Source: Cylindrospermum sp. FACHB-282 (lineage in GTDB: Bacteria > Cyanobacteriota > Cyanobacteriia > Cyanobacteriales > Nostocaceae). From it: 64,000 nucleotides of DNA. Each line of letters opens with the position of its first letter. Position 1 is the first letter of the stretch. This document shows, in pieces, positions 37,007 to 47,036 of this stretch. The translations under genes and the position numbers were made by a program. Below the pieces are notes generated by a model. The model was not told the origin of the DNA, did no database searches, and worked only from the letters and a program-made list of their open reading frames with translations. The stretch covers positions 1 through 64,000 of the forward strand of contig NZ_JACJRJ010000026.1 of the NCBI RefSeq assembly GCF_014697195.1. Reading direction: 5' to 3'.

Positions 37007-37428
37007 CGATGCTATGAAGATAACTGTTACACCACAAGAAGTCTGTTCAAAATTGCTATGTCTAGAAGGTGAACTACGCTGCCGTAAGACGGACAGAGCT
37101 TCCCAATTCATCGGGAATAGCCTCAAGGACTCCGTAGTTCTATTGGTCTGACATTCCCTCCAAGGGCAGGAGTCTTGGTTCCCAAGACCCAAATCTTTTC
37201 CTTGCGACACTTACCTATCAGCTTGGTTTTCGCTTACGGCATTGGTGGTCAAGACATGAATATCTTACCAGAAAACCTGGGGATTCCTCATCCATCTGAA
37301 TATTTGTTTTTGCTGTGCAAAAAATCAATTCCAGATGCAATCCTTATCCCCCGTGGTCACTGAGCTTGTCGAAGTGCTCACAATCCCCACCTTATGAGTA
37401 CATTGAAGGTGGGGACTTCCGCGTTCCA
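37007..37428. other. 422-nt spacer, repeat-rich, possible mobile-element relic
   Basis: No intact gene. A leftward frame fragment near 37110-37200 (reading about ...ALGGNVRPIELRSP, then stop) has the look of a decayed coding tail, but I cannot name it safely. A dispersed motif CACTGAGCTTGTCGAAGTG sits near 37358-37377 and a hairpin at 37385-37414. Confidence 0.35.
37385..37414 (-). terminator. Hairpin 15 nt beyond the HGSNAT-like gene stop
   Basis: CCCCACCTT and AAGGTGGGG pair around a 12-nt loop directly downstream of the leftward stop at 37429. Confidence 0.55.
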
Positions 37429-38556
37429 TTAAACTTTAAAAAACCAGTTTTGCCGATACATCAAGAGGGCAACAGCGAACCATAATAAAACAGTGGCGAT
37501 CGCAAATAACAGAGTACCATTTAGCGCCCCCGCCCAAGAGATGAAGAAAGTCTGGTCAATCCAATTATAGGTGCTGGGTGCGTTCTCCCCAGTGCCGATA
37601 GTAGTTTTGGCTAAAATTTTAATTAGCATCACCGAAGCCACAAAAAGTGCGATCGCATTTAAACCCATTATCTCAAAAGGTTTACTCCAGCGCTTAATCA
37701 GTCGCACTTCTATCAGTTCATAACAACCAGCTAGTAACAGCAACGCCCAACCTGATGTAAACACAACGTAGGAACTCGTCCAGATTTTTTTGTTAAACGG
37801 GAATATCCATCCCCACCCCCAACCAATCACCAAACAAGCCACACCAACTAACACCAAACCCAAACTTGTGCGTGATTTTACAGGCTGGCTGCGTATCCAT
37901 TCCCCAGCAAAGTAGCCAGCGAGGACACTTACCACAGCGGGAATAGTGCTGAAAAGCCCCTCTGGATCTCCGAGTAAGTTGAAACCATCGCCTTTATATA
38001 GATGTGCCTTGGGTATAATCAAACGGTCAATATAAGCGCCAAAATTCCCCTCCCGCGTCAACACTCCTGCACCATAATCTGGAACTGGCACATACATCAT
38101 CGTTAACCAATAGCCGAGGAGTAAAACCCCCGCTAGTATCCATTGTCCTTTACGCGGTAGCTGCAAAACTGCCAAAGATGCCAGCAGGTAAGTCAAGCTG
38201 ATGCGCTGCAATACCCCCATAAAGCGGATATTACTTAAGTCAAAAGTCCCGACACCCTTATTCCAAAAGCCATTTAGCAGCAACCCCAAAGCAAAGAGAA
38301 TGGCGGCGCGGCGCAAGATGCGGAGGTAAACAGCTTTGGTGGGTTTGTTGGCTGCGGTGTATTTTGACAGGGAGAAAGTCATTGCCACACCGACAATGAA
38401 GAGAAAAAAGGGAAACACCAAGTCCGTTGGTGTGCAACCGTTCCACTTAGCATGATCTAAGAGGGGATATATCTCATCTGCGACTCCCGCCATGTTGACG
38501 AGAATCATCGCTGCGATGGTAATACCGCGAAAAACATCTAGTGAAGTTAGGCGCAT
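37429..38556 (-). CDS. HGSNAT-like / COG4299 multi-pass acyltransferase
   Basis: 375 residues from the ATG at 38556 (MRLTSLDVFRGITIAAMILVN); earlier codons are open but not family-like. The start RLTSLDVFRGI and the motif PTDLVFPFFLFIVGVAM are diagnostic of this family, related to human heparan-alpha-glucosaminide N-acetyltransferase. About ten hydrophobic helices follow. It presumably moves acetyl groups across the inner membrane onto a cell-surface sugar; the acceptor is unknown. The conserved His of the human enzyme lies outside what I can align with certainty. Monocistronic. Confidence 0.85.
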   Translation of the reverse strand: MRLTSLDVFRGITIAAMILVNMAGVADEIYPLLDHAKWNGCTPTDLVFPFFLFIVGVAMTFSLSKYTAANKPTKAVYLRILRRAAILFALGLLLNGFWNKGVGTFDLSNIRFMGVLQRISLTYLLASLAVLQLPRKGQWILAGVLLLGYWLTMMYVPVPDYGAGVLTREGNFGAYIDRLIIPKAHLYKGDGFNLLGDPEGLFSTIPAVVSVLAGYFAGEWIRSQPVKSRTSLGLVLVGVACLVIGWGWGWIFPFNKKIWTSSYVVFTSGWALLLLAGCYELIEVRLIKRWSKPFEIMGLNAIALFVASVMLIKILAKTTIGTGENAPSTYNWIDQTFFISWAGALNGTLLFAIATVLLWFAVALLMYRQNWFFKV

Positions 38557-38774
38557 TATGCCGAATGTTGTATTGGAGGATCTAAGAGTACTCCTCCTAA
38601 TGCACCTAATCAAGCAAAATTTATAGACTGGAATACAAGGTAAAATTTTGTTAAGTTACCACATCAAGGAATCTGGGTAACTGGCGGAAAATAAATTTCT
38701 AGAACAACTTATCTAAGTTGAAAAACCCGATTTCTGCCTAATGAATGAATTTGCAATTGGGAATTTTTTAAATT

Positions 38775-39236
38775 ATGCCGATTAAAGTTGGAGATACTGC
38801 GCCCGATTTCGCGCTACCTGCACAAAATGGCTCAACCGTGAGTTTAAGAGATTTTCGCGGTAAGCAAGCTGTTGTCCTGTACTTTTATCCTAAAGACGAC
38901 ACGCCAGGATGTACAGCGGAATCATGCGCTTTTCGTGATCAATATGAAGTGTTTAAAGCTGCTGGCGCTGAAGTTATCGGTGTCAGTGGTGACTCTAGCG
39001 AATCCCATCAGCGTTTTGCTGCCAAGCATCAGTTGCCATTTACTCTTTTGAGTGACAAAGGCGACCAAGTGCGGAAGCTATACGGTGCAACTACCGCTTT
39101 TGGATTTATTCCCGGTCGTGTTACCTACGTGATTGATCAACAGGGAATTGTGCAATATGTGTTTGATTCCATGTTGAATTTTAAAGGTCACGTTGAGGAA
39201 ACGCTGAAAACTCTGCAACAGCTGAGGGCGAAGTAA
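38775..39236 (+). CDS. bcp: Peroxiredoxin Q / BCP
   Basis: 153 residues, the normal length. The peroxidatic Cys sits in [16 protein letters not shown] (C about residue 46), with the second Cys five residues later, the intramolecular resolving position of Prx[24 protein letters not shown] and the Arg in PGRVTYVID complete the site. It reduces peroxides using thioredoxin in the cytoplasm or near thylakoids. It is monocistronic, ending before a dispersed palindrome. Confidence 0.95.
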   Translation: MPIKVGDTAPDFALPAQNGSTVSLRDFRGKQAVVLYFYPKDDTPGCTAESCAFRDQYEVFKAAGAEVIGVSGDSSESHQRFAAKHQLPFTLLSDKGDQVRKLYGATTAFGFIPGRVTYVIDQQGIVQYVFDSMLNFKGHVEETLKTLQQLRAK

Positions 39237-39271
39237 GAGGGTTTACAGCAATTTCATTTGAAAGACCAAAT

Positions 39272-39301
39272 TGTAGAGACGTTTCATGAAACGTCTCTAC
39301 A
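39272..39301. repeat. 30-nt perfect palindrome
   Basis: TGTAGAGACGTTTCA and its exact reverse complement lie between convergent bcp and lrtA/hpf genes. It belongs to the same design as the palindrome at 12303 and could terminate transcription from both sides. Confidence 0.8.
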
Positions 39302-39322
39302 TATCAAGCATTTAATCAGTGT

Positions 39323-39970
39323 TTATTTAGAGTGGGATTTTTCGGGAATGCCAACATTAGCTTGGGCTGTTTTGCCATTTTTGCCGTTGGTATGACCGTT
39401 ACTGTTGCGGGGTTGAATTACACCATAACCGCCGTGATTGCGTTCGTAAATTACGTTAATTTCTCCTGTTTCGGAATTGCGGAACATATAAAAGTCATGT
39501 CCTACCATTTGCAGTTGTTCTTGGGCTTCTGCAAGGGTCATGGGGGGCATGGAAAAATATTTGGTGCGAACAACTTCGTCTGGTAGTTCTGGGGTGCGAT
39601 CGCCGATTAAATCTGTAGCTACCGGCTCAGGAACTATTACTTCATTAGTTGGTATAGGTTGAGTTTTTTGGTCTTGACGACGTTCTTTATATTTACGCAG
39701 TTGACGGGCAATTTTATCTGCCACTAAGTCAATACTGGCGTATAAGTTCTCGCTGCTTTCCTCCGCCCGGATGACGCTACCATTGGCATAAATAGTTACT
39801 TCAGCCGCTTGTTTAGTGCTAATTCGGGGATTGCGAGCTACGCTTAAATGCACATCCACTTGATTTGTGATGTTTTGAAAATGACTAACTGCTTTTTCAA
39901 TTTTTTGGTGTACATACTCCCGAATCCCATCGGTGATTTCAATATTTTTGCCGTGGATGACAAGCTTCAT
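39323..39970 (-). CDS. hpf: Long ribosome hibernation promoting factor (LrtA type)
   Basis: 215 residues from ATG at 39970 ([20 protein letters not shown]), with GGGAG upstream. The N-terminal HPF/YfiA domain (about 1-105) is followed by a linker and the C-terminal dimerisation domain ([53 protein letters not shown]). The long form pairs 70S ribosomes into 100S. Cyanobacterial lrtA is a light-repressed transcript with a long leader, and a 628-nt spacer precedes this gene. Confidence 0.94.
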   Translation of the reverse strand: MKLVIHGKNIEITDGIREYVHQKIEKAVSHFQNITNQVDVHLSVARNPRISTKQAAEVTIYANGSVIRAEESSENLYASIDLVADKIARQLRKYKERRQDQKTQPIPTNEVIVPEPVATDLIGDRTPELPDEVVRTKYFSMPPMTLAEAQEQLQMVGHDFYMFRNSETGEINVIYERNHGGYGVIQPRNSNGHTNGKNGKTAQANVGIPEKSHSK

Positions 39971-40598
39971 GTAAACTCTCCCGCTCAATATTTGATGTGA
40001 ATTTGTGTTGTATGAAAAGAAATTGCGGTAAGGTCTATCACTGCTGCCAACACAAATCGCGAACTTTTTTGGTACATTGCTGGTGTGCCTGCGCTACGCT
40101 TGGTGCATCTAGAGTTGTCTCTACCCATAACCTTGATTGATCTCCCAATCTCTGCGCTAGTCTTCAATTGGTTGTCAGGCAATTGAATAACTATCTACAA
40201 CTCCTGTGTGAGGTAATCTCAGCTACAGCCTTCGTGGCTGCCTTCTAGGTTAAAGCCAAGTTTACACAACTAGGAGCAGTTGCTCTGGAGTCTCCTTGTG
40301 GAGGTTTGCTTGCTGCTGATAGACAACACAAGTCTTTGTGGAAGTTTTATCCTGATAGATGCCTTCAACTTCTGAGATGTCATCAGCCAGCGCTTTTGTT
40401 CCTATTGTCTTGGCGTGATGCTTATTGCAGAGAATTCCTCCCAACACCATTGAGGTTATATATCCAAACTAGCACTTTGTAATTTCTAAAACAGATTCCC
40501 TTGATGTTCCTTTAAGATCCTTTGCAAAGCTTGACATTTATCGAATCTCTCCTGGTAACTTGTAAAATTTTCTCTCTTCAACTTAGTAGATTTTTGCC
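39971..40598. promoter_or_regulatory. 628-nt divergent spacer between lrtA/hpf and lipB
   Basis: It must contain promoters for both genes. The length fits the long untranslated leader described for lrtA in Synechococcus. A leftward open frame at 40262-40450 exists but has no ribosome site and no recognisable family. GAACTTTTTTGGTACATTGC and CTACAGCCTTCGTGGCTGCC-like segments could fold, but I assign no boxes. Confidence 0.5.
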
Positions 40599-41273
40599 AT
40601 GAACGATAGTATCGAAATACACAAATATCGTTGTTTGTTATACAACCAGGAGTTGATGCCGTATCTAGATGCTCATCGTTGGCAGCGATCGCTTCTGGCT
40701 GAACGCATCAACAACCCCAGTCTGGATGATGTGTTAATTTTGCTGGAACACCCGCCTGTGTACACTTTGGGGCAGGGAGCAAACCCAGAATTTATCAAAT
40801 TTGACCAAGATAAAAGTGAATATGAGGTGCATAAAGTTGAACGCGGTGGTGAGGTAACTTACCACTGTCCTGGACAGCTGGTGGGGTATCCAATTTTAAA
40901 TCTGCAACGTTACCGTCAAGACTTGCATTGGTATTTGCGACAATTGGAAGAAGTATTAATTCGCGTTCTGGCAAAATACGGCTTACAGGGCGATCGCATA
41001 CCCGCTTTTACTGGTGTTTGGCTAGAAGGGCGCAAGGTTGCTGCTATCGGTATTAAAGTTAGTCGCTGGATTACCATGCACGGCTTTGCCTTAAACGTTT
41101 GTCCAGATTTGACAGGCTTTGAGCGGATTGTACCCTGTGGGATTGCTGATAAGTCGGTGGGTAGTTTAGCCGAATGGATTCCTGGTATTTCTTGTCAAGA
41201 AGTTCGTTTTGATGTATGTCAGTGTTTTGCTGAGGTTTTTGGTGTGGAATTAGTCGAGTCTCAGCTACCCTGA
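40599..41273 (+). CDS. lipB: Lipoyl(octanoyl) transferase LipB
   Basis: 224 residues. Family motifs: [12 protein letters not shown] (about 50-61), [19 protein letters not shown] (about 86-104), [29 protein letters not shown], and the catalytic Cys in [13 protein letters not shown] (near 178). It moves octanoyl from acyl carrier protein to lipoyl domains of pyruvate dehydrogenase and glycine cleavage H protein. Cytoplasmic. ATG at 40599 gives the usual short N-terminus. Confidence 0.95.
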   Translation: MNDSIEIHKYRCLLYNQELMPYLDAHRWQRSLLAERINNPSLDDVLILLEHPPVYTLGQGANPEFIKFDQDKSEYEVHKVERGGEVTYHCPGQLVGYPILNLQRYRQDLHWYLRQLEEVLIRVLAKYGLQGDRIPAFTGVWLEGRKVAAIGIKVSRWITMHGFALNVCPDLTGFERIVPCGIADKSVGSLAEWIPGISCQEVRFDVCQCFAEVFGVELVESQLP

Positions 41274-41286
41274 ACTTTGATTAAAT

Positions 41287-41316
41287 TTTAACCGGATCTT
41301 ATTTAGTTCTTAGAAA
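41287..41316 (+). promoter_or_regulatory. Candidate Pho box upstream of the PhoX gene
   Basis: Three 8-mers spaced by 3 nt: TTTAACCG, CTTATTTA, CTTAGAAA. The cyanobacterial PhoB/SphR box is tandem CTTAACCT-like octamers with 3-nt gaps. The first copy fits well and the others only in the CTTA half. The phosphatase downstream supports the idea. Confidence 0.35.
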
Positions 41317-41377
41317 AAAACACCTAAGGTTACTTGCAAAATTGTCATAGTTGTTCTTAAATTGTAACCATTTACCA

Positions 41378-42748
41378 ATGATGAACTTATCAAGACGTAA
41401 GTTTTTTAAATTAGCTGGAGCAAGTGCTGCTGGTGTCACAATGCTTTCTCCTTTGGAAGCCTTCTATGCAAGAGTGGCTAGCGGTCAAGTTGCGCGAGGA
41501 ATCGGCTACGGGCCTTTAGAAGCCAAGTTACCTACAAATGCCAATGAACTAGCAGGTTTGATTCTTGGGGGAATTAATTTAAGCACAACTCCTTTGCTGG
41601 AACTTCCCCCTGGCTTTAACTACACTGCCATATCCTATACAGGCCAAATGATGGATGATGGTACATTAGTGCCAAGCAATCATGATGGTATGGCTGCTTT
41701 TCCTGGCCCTAATAACACGACAGTCTTAGTGCGAAATCATGAACTCAACCCCACTCCTAACGGAGTCATCGCATTTAAGAAATATGACGAGATTGGGGGA
41801 GGAACAACCAGCATTGTTGTTGGTGCTAATCGTCGGGTAGAGAAACATTTTGCTTCTTTGGCAGGAACTATTCGTAACTGTGCTGGTGGGCCGACTCCTT
41901 GGGGTACTTGGGTAAGTTGTGAAGAGAATTTAACTATTCCTGCTGCCAATAACACAGCTACGAAGAAGCATGGTTATAATTTTGAAGTGCCTGCAACTGC
42001 TGACATTCAAGTTGCTGATCCTATTGCTCTGGTAGCAATGGGACGTTTCAACCACGAAGCTGTAGCCGTAGATCCTAATAGTGGTTGGGTTTATCAAACT
42101 GAAGACGACGGAAGTAGCTGCTTCTATCGTTTCCGTCCTAATCAGAAAGGTAATCTCCAAAGCGGTGGAGTGCTTGAAGCTTTAGTGATTGAAGGAATGC
42201 CCAAAGCTATTACCGCTAAGAATTTCCAACAATTTAAAGGAAAGTCTTTACCTGTTAGCTGGGTAAAAATCGATAATGTTGACCCTGCTACCAATGATGT
42301 CAATATTTCTGTACGGAGACAAGGACAAAACAAAGGTGCGGCTATCTTTAGTCGTGGTGAAGGTGCTTGGTATGGCAATGGCTTAGTCTACTTTACCTGT
42401 AGCAACGGGGGTGATGTAGGACAAGGGCAAGTATTTGCTTATAACCCCAAAAATGATACTCTCACTTTGGTTGTGGAATCTAGTAATGTTGATGAACTAA
42501 ATTTCCCTGATAACATTACTGTTGCTCCATTTGGTGATCTTTTCCTCTGCGAAGATGGTAGTGGCACTGAATATGTACAAGGTGTTAATCAAAGAGGTGA
42601 AGTATATCGTTTTGCAACAAATGCTATCAATGGCAGTGAATTTGCTGGTGTTTGTTTCTCCCCTGATGGCAAAACAATGTTTGTGAATATCCAAGATCCC
42701 GGAATTACATTAGCAATTTGGGGGGCTTGGACAAGAAACCGCACCTAA
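41378..42748 (+). CDS. PhoX-family alkaline phosphatase, Tat-exported
   Basis: 456 residues from ATG at 41378 (MMNLSRRKFFKLAGASAAGV), with the twin-arginine motif SRRKFFK at the start of a Tat signal. The body is the DUF839/PhoX beta-propeller: VLVRNHELNP (about 117-126), WGTWVSCEENLT, GRFNHEAVAVDP, YQTEDDGSSCFYRF, LFLCEDG. These supply Ca/Fe ligands in PhoX. It hydrolyses phosphomonoesters in the periplasm or outside. It is shorter than some marine PhoX proteins, so the exact subfamily is open. A candidate Pho box precedes it. Confidence 0.88.
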   Translation: MMNLSRRKFFKLAGASAAGVTMLSPLEAFYARVASGQVARGIGYGPLEAKLPTNANELAGLILGGINLSTTPLLELPPGFNYTAISYTGQMMDDGTLVPSNHDGMAAFPGPNNTTVLVRNHELNPTPNGVIAFKKYDEIGGGTTSIVVGANRRVEKHFASLAGTIRNCAGGPTPWGTWVSCEENLTIPAANNTATKKHGYNFEVPATADIQVADPIALVAMGRFNHEAVAVDPNSGWVYQTEDDGSSCFYRFRPNQKGNLQSGGVLEALVIEGMPKAITAKNFQQFKGKSLPVSWVKIDNVDPATNDVNISVRRQGQNKGAAIFSRGEGAWYGNGLVYFTCSNGGDVGQGQVFAYNPKNDTLTLVVESSNVDELNFPDNITVAPFGDLFLCEDGSGTEYVQGVNQRGEVYRFATNAINGSEFAGVCFSPDGKTMFVNIQDPGITLAIWGAWTRNRT

Positions 42749-42763
42749 GGTGACTTATTGATA

Positions 42764-42817
42764 ATCTCCGACCTGAACAAGTTTCGCTACGCTTACTTGC
42801 TCGGAAAGGTCGGGGAT
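42764..42817 (+). terminator. Long hairpin after the PhoX gene
   Basis: ATCTCCGACCT pairs with AGGTCGGGGAT (one mismatch), and ACAAGT with ACTTGC-type bases inside, around a loop containing the dispersed motif TTCGCTACGCTT. Confidence 0.55.
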
Positions 42818-42914
42818 TCAACCGAAGGCTGACCAATTTTGGACGGATTTTTCCCAAGGGTTGAAGTCTAAGCTTTGTCACCAGTTTATTTCCTAATTAC
42901 CCTAGCTGCTAGCT

Positions 42915-43040
42915 GCTATAGGAATCCGAATATAGGACTCATATTTGATTTTTGAAATATACGTAGGGTGCGTTAGCCTATGGCATAATACACCCTACAT
43001 ATACTTAGATTTTTTCAAAAATCAAATCGGATTGCTATAT
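42915..43040. repeat. Nested palindromic element, about 126 bp
   Basis: A 15-nt arm at 42943-42957 is exactly inverted at 43013-43027. Outside it CTATAGGAATCCGA is inverted as TCGGATTGCTATAT. Inside it GTAGGGTG...TTA is inverted as TAA...CACCCTAC. A partial third copy of the outer arm lies at about 43091-43115. The DNA before it (42825-42865) matches a stretch at 26931-26965 (GGCTGACCAATTTTG...TTTTTCCCAAGG). Confidence 0.8.
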
Positions 43041-43186
43041 AATTTTGAAAACGTACTGAAACTAAAAATTTCTTATTTTAAAACATTTTCAGGAATCAAA
43101 CCGAATTTCTATATAACTATCCAGTTTAAAAATTACGTCGTATGTATATTTTGGCAAACAAAAATTTAGAAAATTTGGAAAAAATT

Positions 43187-43675
43187 ATGGTAAGGAGTAT
43201 TGTTAGATTTGGCAGGTCAATGTGGACGGTAAACTTGTTTTTTTTGCCCTGTTCGTTAATTGTTTTATCTCTCCAACAGAGTGCTTTGTCTGAATCTGGT
43301 AACTCAATAGCGCTCGCTTCAGAAGACTTCGTTTGTTATATGCAAACCAATGAGGGGCAGATTATAAACCTCTCTAAACTTTGTGGTATTAACAAGATTC
43401 AAGTTTTAAAATCAAAATTATCAACAACTGATCAGCAGTTTCTAGAGGATTACAAAAGTTTTTTAAGAAAAAGACAGAGGGGTTTACCATTGATTAACAA
43501 TGCTCTATCAAAAGCACAACAATCTCCTGAAGATATCGTTCAACATGCTAAGAGAATTTGTTCATCAATCAAAACCGGAACACCAGAAAATTCACAGGAA
43601 ATTTCGGCAAATATTGACGCGGACATTATAAATACTATGGCTGTCGAGTATTACTGTCCCGAATTAGATGATTAA
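43187..43675 (+). CDS. Secreted protein with DUF732-like helical domain
   Basis: 162 residues from ATG at 43187; an ATG at 43142 is open, and one at 43220 would still keep the signal peptide. A signal peptide (WTVNLFFLPCSLIVLSLQQSALS) is followed by a Cys-containing region. The C-terminal part (AQQSPEDIVQHAKRICSSIKTGTPEN...INTMAVEYYCPEL) has the paired cysteines and spacing of DUF732-like proteins. Function is unknown; presumably periplasmic with a disulfide. Confidence 0.6.
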   Translation: MVRSIVRFGRSMWTVNLFFLPCSLIVLSLQQSALSESGNSIALASEDFVCYMQTNEGQIINLSKLCGINKIQVLKSKLSTTDQQFLEDYKSFLRKRQRGLPLINNALSKAQQSPEDIVQHAKRICSSIKTGTPENSQEISANIDADIINTMAVEYYCPELDD

Positions 43676-43783
43676 GTAGCAGGGTAAGCGCAGCTTAAAT
43701 GCTATTGAGCGATTGATTCCCCTAGCTCGTAGTTGTGGTTTTGACATCCATGTTTCCAGGTGCAAGATTTGAGGAAAGAGATG

Positions 43784-43897
43784 ATATCATGTCCGGCTAA
43801 TTAGTTATGATTCCTACATCTGTGCAAAAACAGGGTTTCCCTCTTTCCCCCTGCAAGAAAGCGGTCTTAATGATAAGTCTTTAACCGGACACGATAT
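43784..43897. repeat. MITE-like element with 17-nt terminal inverted repeats
   Basis: ATATCATGTCCGGCTAA at 43784-43800 is inverted as TTAACCGGACACGATAT at 43881-43897 (15 of 17 match). The 80-nt interior has no coding frame. Short inverted-repeat elements with a GTCCGG core occur widely in Nostocales. Confidence 0.7.
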
Positions 43898-43938
43898 TAA
43901 TTGATGGTGTGGTTTAAATGCATGAAAATTGCTGTAGT

Positions 43939-44700
43939 TCAAAATTCTCTAGAGTTGAGACGACTGAGGAAAATGTTTAGGCGATCGCTTTGTGGATTGG
44001 TAAGCAGTTCATAAGCTGGGCCTTGTTCAGCTATTACGCCTTTATCTAAAAAAATCACATCTTTGGCTACTTCCCGCGCAAATTGCATTTCATGGGTGAC
44101 AACTACCATGGTCATTCCCTCCGCTGCTAATTGCTGCATCACTTGCAGAACTTCGCCGACGAGTTCCGGATCTAGGGCGCTGGTGGGTTCGTCAAATAGC
44201 ATAATTTGGGGGTTCATACATAAGCTACGGGCGATCGCTACTCGTTGCTTTTGTCCCCCAGAAAGTTGTTCGGGATAAGCCCCAGCTTTGTTAGATAACC
44301 CAACTTTTTCTAAATATAACGCCCCTAGATGGGCGCTTTCTTTTGGTGTTTTCCCCAAAACTTTGCAGGGGGCCAGTGTCAGATTTTCCAGCACACTGAG
44401 ATGGGGAAACAAGTTAAATTGCTGAAAAACCATACCAACTTGCGATCGCAGTTGCCGCAGTTGGTTATAGTTGACAGTGGGTCGGGATAGGTTAATACCG
44501 TTAACCAGCAAACTGCCGCCATCTATGCTTTCTAAGCGGTTGAAGCAGCGCAACAGAGTACTTTTTCCACAGCCAGAAGAACCGATGACGGCCACAACTT
44601 CACCGCGGTTGATTTCGCCGGTGATGCCTTTAAGCACTTTCAGAGAACCAAAGTTTTTTTGGATATTTTCAAAACTAATCATTGGGGTGGGATTGTTCAT
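43939..44700 (-). CDS. Polar amino-acid ABC transporter ATP-binding protein (BgtA/GlnQ-like)
   Basis: 253 residues. Walker [10 protein letters not shown] (about 36-44), signature [15 protein letters not shown] (about 141-155), Walker [14 protein letters not shown] and the H-loop [13 protein letters not shown]. It energises uptake of amino acids through the fusion protein encoded divergently. The ATG at 44700 touches the ATG of that gene at 44701 (CATATG), so there is no spacer. An internal ATG at 44682 ([12 protein letters not shown]) is a possible alternative start. Confidence 0.92.
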   Translation of the reverse strand: MNNPTPMISFENIQKNFGSLKVLKGITGEINRGEVVAVIGSSGCGKSTLLRCFNRLESIDGGSLLVNGINLSRPTVNYNQLRQLRSQVGMVFQQFNLFPHLSVLENLTLAPCKVLGKTPKESAHLGALYLEKVGLSNKAGAYPEQLSGGQKQRVAIARSLCMNPQIMLFDEPTSALDPELVGEVLQVMQQLAAEGMTMVVVTHEMQFAREVAKDVIFLDKGVIAEQGPAYELLTNPQSDRLNIFLSRLNSREF

Positions 44701-46221
44701 ATGAAGTTAGGTTTAGGGCGTTGGTTGCGTTGGTATTTGGTTGTCGGGTTGAGTTGTTTGTTTCTGGCTGGCTGTAGTGGGAATCCTACTCAGGGTAAAA
44801 CCCTACGGGTAGCTACTGAACCAGCTTTTCCACCATTTGAGTTTCAGGGTAAAGACGGAGAGTTACAGGGTTTTTCGATAGATTTGATGAATGCTGCTGC
44901 AACGGCTGCTGGCTTTAAAGTAGATTTTCAAAGTTTGCCTTTTGATGGCATTATCCCGGCGTTGCAAGCCAAAACCGTAGATGCGGCCATTAGTTCGATC
45001 ACCATTACCCAAGAACGGGCAAAGACGATTTCTTTTTCCCGCCCTTATTTTAAAGCTGGATTAGCGATCGCTATCGGTGCCGACAATCAAGATATTACTG
45101 GTTTTGACAGTCTCAAAAATAAAAAAGTTGCCGTCCAAATTGGCACAACGGGCGCTACAAAAGCCAAAAGTATTCCTGGTGTACAAATTCGCAGTTTTGA
45201 TTCTGCACCTATAGCCCTGCAAGAATTGCTGAATAATAATGTAGATGCAGTCATTAACGATGCCCCTGTAACTTTATACGCAATTAACACAGGCAATCTC
45301 CAGGGAATTAAAGTCGTAGAGCAATTGTTAACAGAGGAGTTTTATGGGATTGCTACTCCTAAAAAATCCCCCTATTTAAGATTAATTAATCAAGGTTTAA
45401 CAACAGTACTGCAAACTGGCACTTATCAACAGATTTATCAAAAATGGTTTAAATCTAACCCACCAGAATTACCCGAAAAATCAGCAATTGCTAATCAAAT
45501 CGGTGCTGACACTTCGTCGGCAATATTAACTTCTATAGGCGTAATTTTGCAGTCTGCTCCCACTTTATTAAACGGCGCTTTGGTAACACTGCAATTAACA
45601 GTATTTTCTGTATTTGCGGGTTTAATTGGAGGTTCCCTAATTGGTATAGTCCGCCTTTCTCCCATTACTCCTGTGCGGTGGCTGGCTCGGGCTTATGTGG
45701 ATTTTTTCCGAGGAACGCCATTGCTTGTACAGATTTTTATGATTTATTTTGGTTTACCAGCAATTGCTCAAGAATTAGGTTTTACATTTACCTTTGATCG
45801 CCTGGTAGCTGGAGTAATTGCCTTAAGTTTAAATAGCGCTGCCTACATTGCCGAAGTTGTCCGAGCGGGCATTCAATCCATTGAACCAGGACAATCAGAA
45901 GCTTCGCAATCCCTCGGTTTAAGTGCTGTAGAAACGATGATTTATGTGATTTTTCCTCAAGCCTTCCGGCGGATGATTCCACCTTTAGGTAATGAGTTTA
46001 TCAGTTTGTTGAAAGATACTAGTTTAGTGGCGGTTATCGGCTTTGAAGAATTGTTTCGTAAAGGACAATTAATTGTCGCCGAAAATTATCGCTCATTTGA
46101 AATTTACGCGGCTGTAGCTGTGGTTTACCTATGCTTAACCCTGCTTTCTTCCCAAGCTTTCAGTCGTTTGGAAGTTTGGATGAATCCTGTTAAGCGTTCT
46201 CAAGTGGCATCCCACCGCTAA
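44701..46221 (+). CDS. Amino-acid ABC transporter substrate-binding/permease fusion (BgtB-like)
   Basis: 506 residues. The lipoprotein signal ([19 protein letters not shown]) is followed by an SBP_bac_3 binding domain (about 35-255, [25 protein letters not shown]... and [12 protein letters not shown]). A BPD_transp_1 permease (about 295-490) has the EAA loop [30 protein letters not shown]-type sequence. Such fusions occur in the Bgt system for basic amino acids and glutamine in Synechocystis and Anabaena. Starting at 44701 keeps the signal peptide; the frame is open further upstream inside the divergent gene. Confidence 0.92.
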   Translation: MKLGLGRWLRWYLVVGLSCLFLAGCSGNPTQGKTLRVATEPAFPPFEFQGKDGELQGFSIDLMNAAATAAGFKVDFQSLPFDGIIPALQAKTVDAAISSITITQERAKTISFSRPYFKAGLAIAIGADNQDITGFDSLKNKKVAVQIGTTGATKAKSIPGVQIRSFDSAPIALQELLNNNVDAVINDAPVTLYAINTGNLQGIKVVEQLLTEEFYGIATPKKSPYLRLINQGLTTVLQTGTYQQIYQKWFKSNPPELPEKSAIANQIGADTSSAILTSIGVILQSAPTLLNGALVTLQLTVFSVFAGLIGGSLIGIVRLSPITPVRWLARAYVDFFRGTPLLVQIFMIYFGLPAIAQELGFTFTFDRLVAGVIALSLNSAAYIAEVVRAGIQSIEPGQSEASQSLGLSAVETMIYVIFPQAFRRMIPPLGNEFISLLKDTSLVAVIGFEELFRKGQLIVAENYRSFEIYAAVAVVYLCLTLLSSQAFSRLEVWMNPVKRSQVASHR

Positions 46222-46266
46222 ACCTTGGAGTATAACCAGAATTTTGTGTATAAACTGCTGAAAAAA

Positions 46267-46281
46267 GGGGATTTAAACCCC
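46267..46281. terminator. Short hairpin between convergent genes
   Basis: GGGGATTTAAACCCC forms a short stem, 45 nt beyond the transporter gene stop, with A-rich sequence to the left and T-rich to the right, so it could work in both directions. Confidence 0.4.
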
Positions 46282-46315
46282 GATCATTTATCTGTGTGTT
46301 TTTGCTTTCAAAACT

Positions 46316-46888
46316 TTATTTCGCTGACTTGCTGAATTGCCGATATTCCCAAGGGTCAACAAATTTTCTATCACTCCAAATCCCCAGCTTTTGCTCTTGC
46401 GCTTGGGCTTCGGTTTGTTGAACTATGTCTTTACTGGGACACTTGTTTAAATAAGGGCGATAAGCTTTGGCTAATCCTTCCCTTAACAATACTTGCTGGA
46501 TAAAAGTGCCGTCTTTTAAACGGACTTCAGCCACTTTTCTACCGTAGCGATCGCTATCTGTGATCTTCAAAGTTACGCGATCGCCTCCTTGCTTAACCAG
46601 TTGCTGCACCCGTTCTTGGGCTTTCGCACCCCAACTAAATTGATTGCGATCTCTCACCAGTTTACTACTCTTTTCTTTGTTGCTATGGGGGATTTCTGGC
46701 GCATCGACACAAGCAAAGCGCACGGTGACATTCTTACCATTAGTGCCTTTGACTACTAAAGTATCACCATCACTCACTCGCTCAACTGTGTCTCCACCAG
46801 GGGTAACAAGGCGCTCGCACCCAATTAAACCCAAAAATAGGAAAGTCGCACCCAGCCAAATTAGCGTTTGTCTAGTTAATTTATCCAT
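46316..46888 (-). CDS. Thermonuclease (staphylococcal nuclease-like) lipoprotein
   Basis: 190 residues. The signal peptide ends in a lipobox (FLGLIGC). The SNase core follows: VERVSDGDTLVV (about 36-47), VRFACVDAPE with the catalytic Arg and Asp, RDRNQFSWGAKAQERV, and DSDRYGRKVAEV with the second Arg. The fold is a Ca-dependent phosphodiesterase that cuts DNA and RNA. Being lipidated it should act outside the inner membrane, perhaps in nutrient salvage. Monocistronic and convergent with the transporter gene. Confidence 0.9.
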   Translation of the reverse strand: MDKLTRQTLIWLGATFLFLGLIGCERLVTPGGDTVERVSDGDTLVVKGTNGKNVTVRFACVDAPEIPHSNKEKSSKLVRDRNQFSWGAKAQERVQQLVKQGGDRVTLKITDSDRYGRKVAEVRLKDGTFIQQVLLREGLAKAYRPYLNKCPSKDIVQQTEAQAQEQKLGIWSDRKFVDPWEYRQFSKSAK

Positions 46889-47036
46889 CCAAATTTACCA
46901 AATCACCTTTGAAGGATGATACTAGCAAATTGAACAAGTAATTCTGGTTAACTATAACAGTTGCCATTTGGCTGAAATACGCCGGATAAACCATACCCCC
47001 AAACCATTCAGAGAGAAATTGTATTTAACATCTCTA

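Noticed and set aside
37007-37210. Upstream extension of the 81-residue gene
   Set aside because: The extra 68 residues are Arg/Ser/Pro-rich with no ribosome site, and the ATG at 37006 gives a sensible protein.
40262-40450. 62-codon leftward frame in the lrtA-lipB spacer
   Set aside because: No ribosome site or family; more likely leader or promoter DNA.
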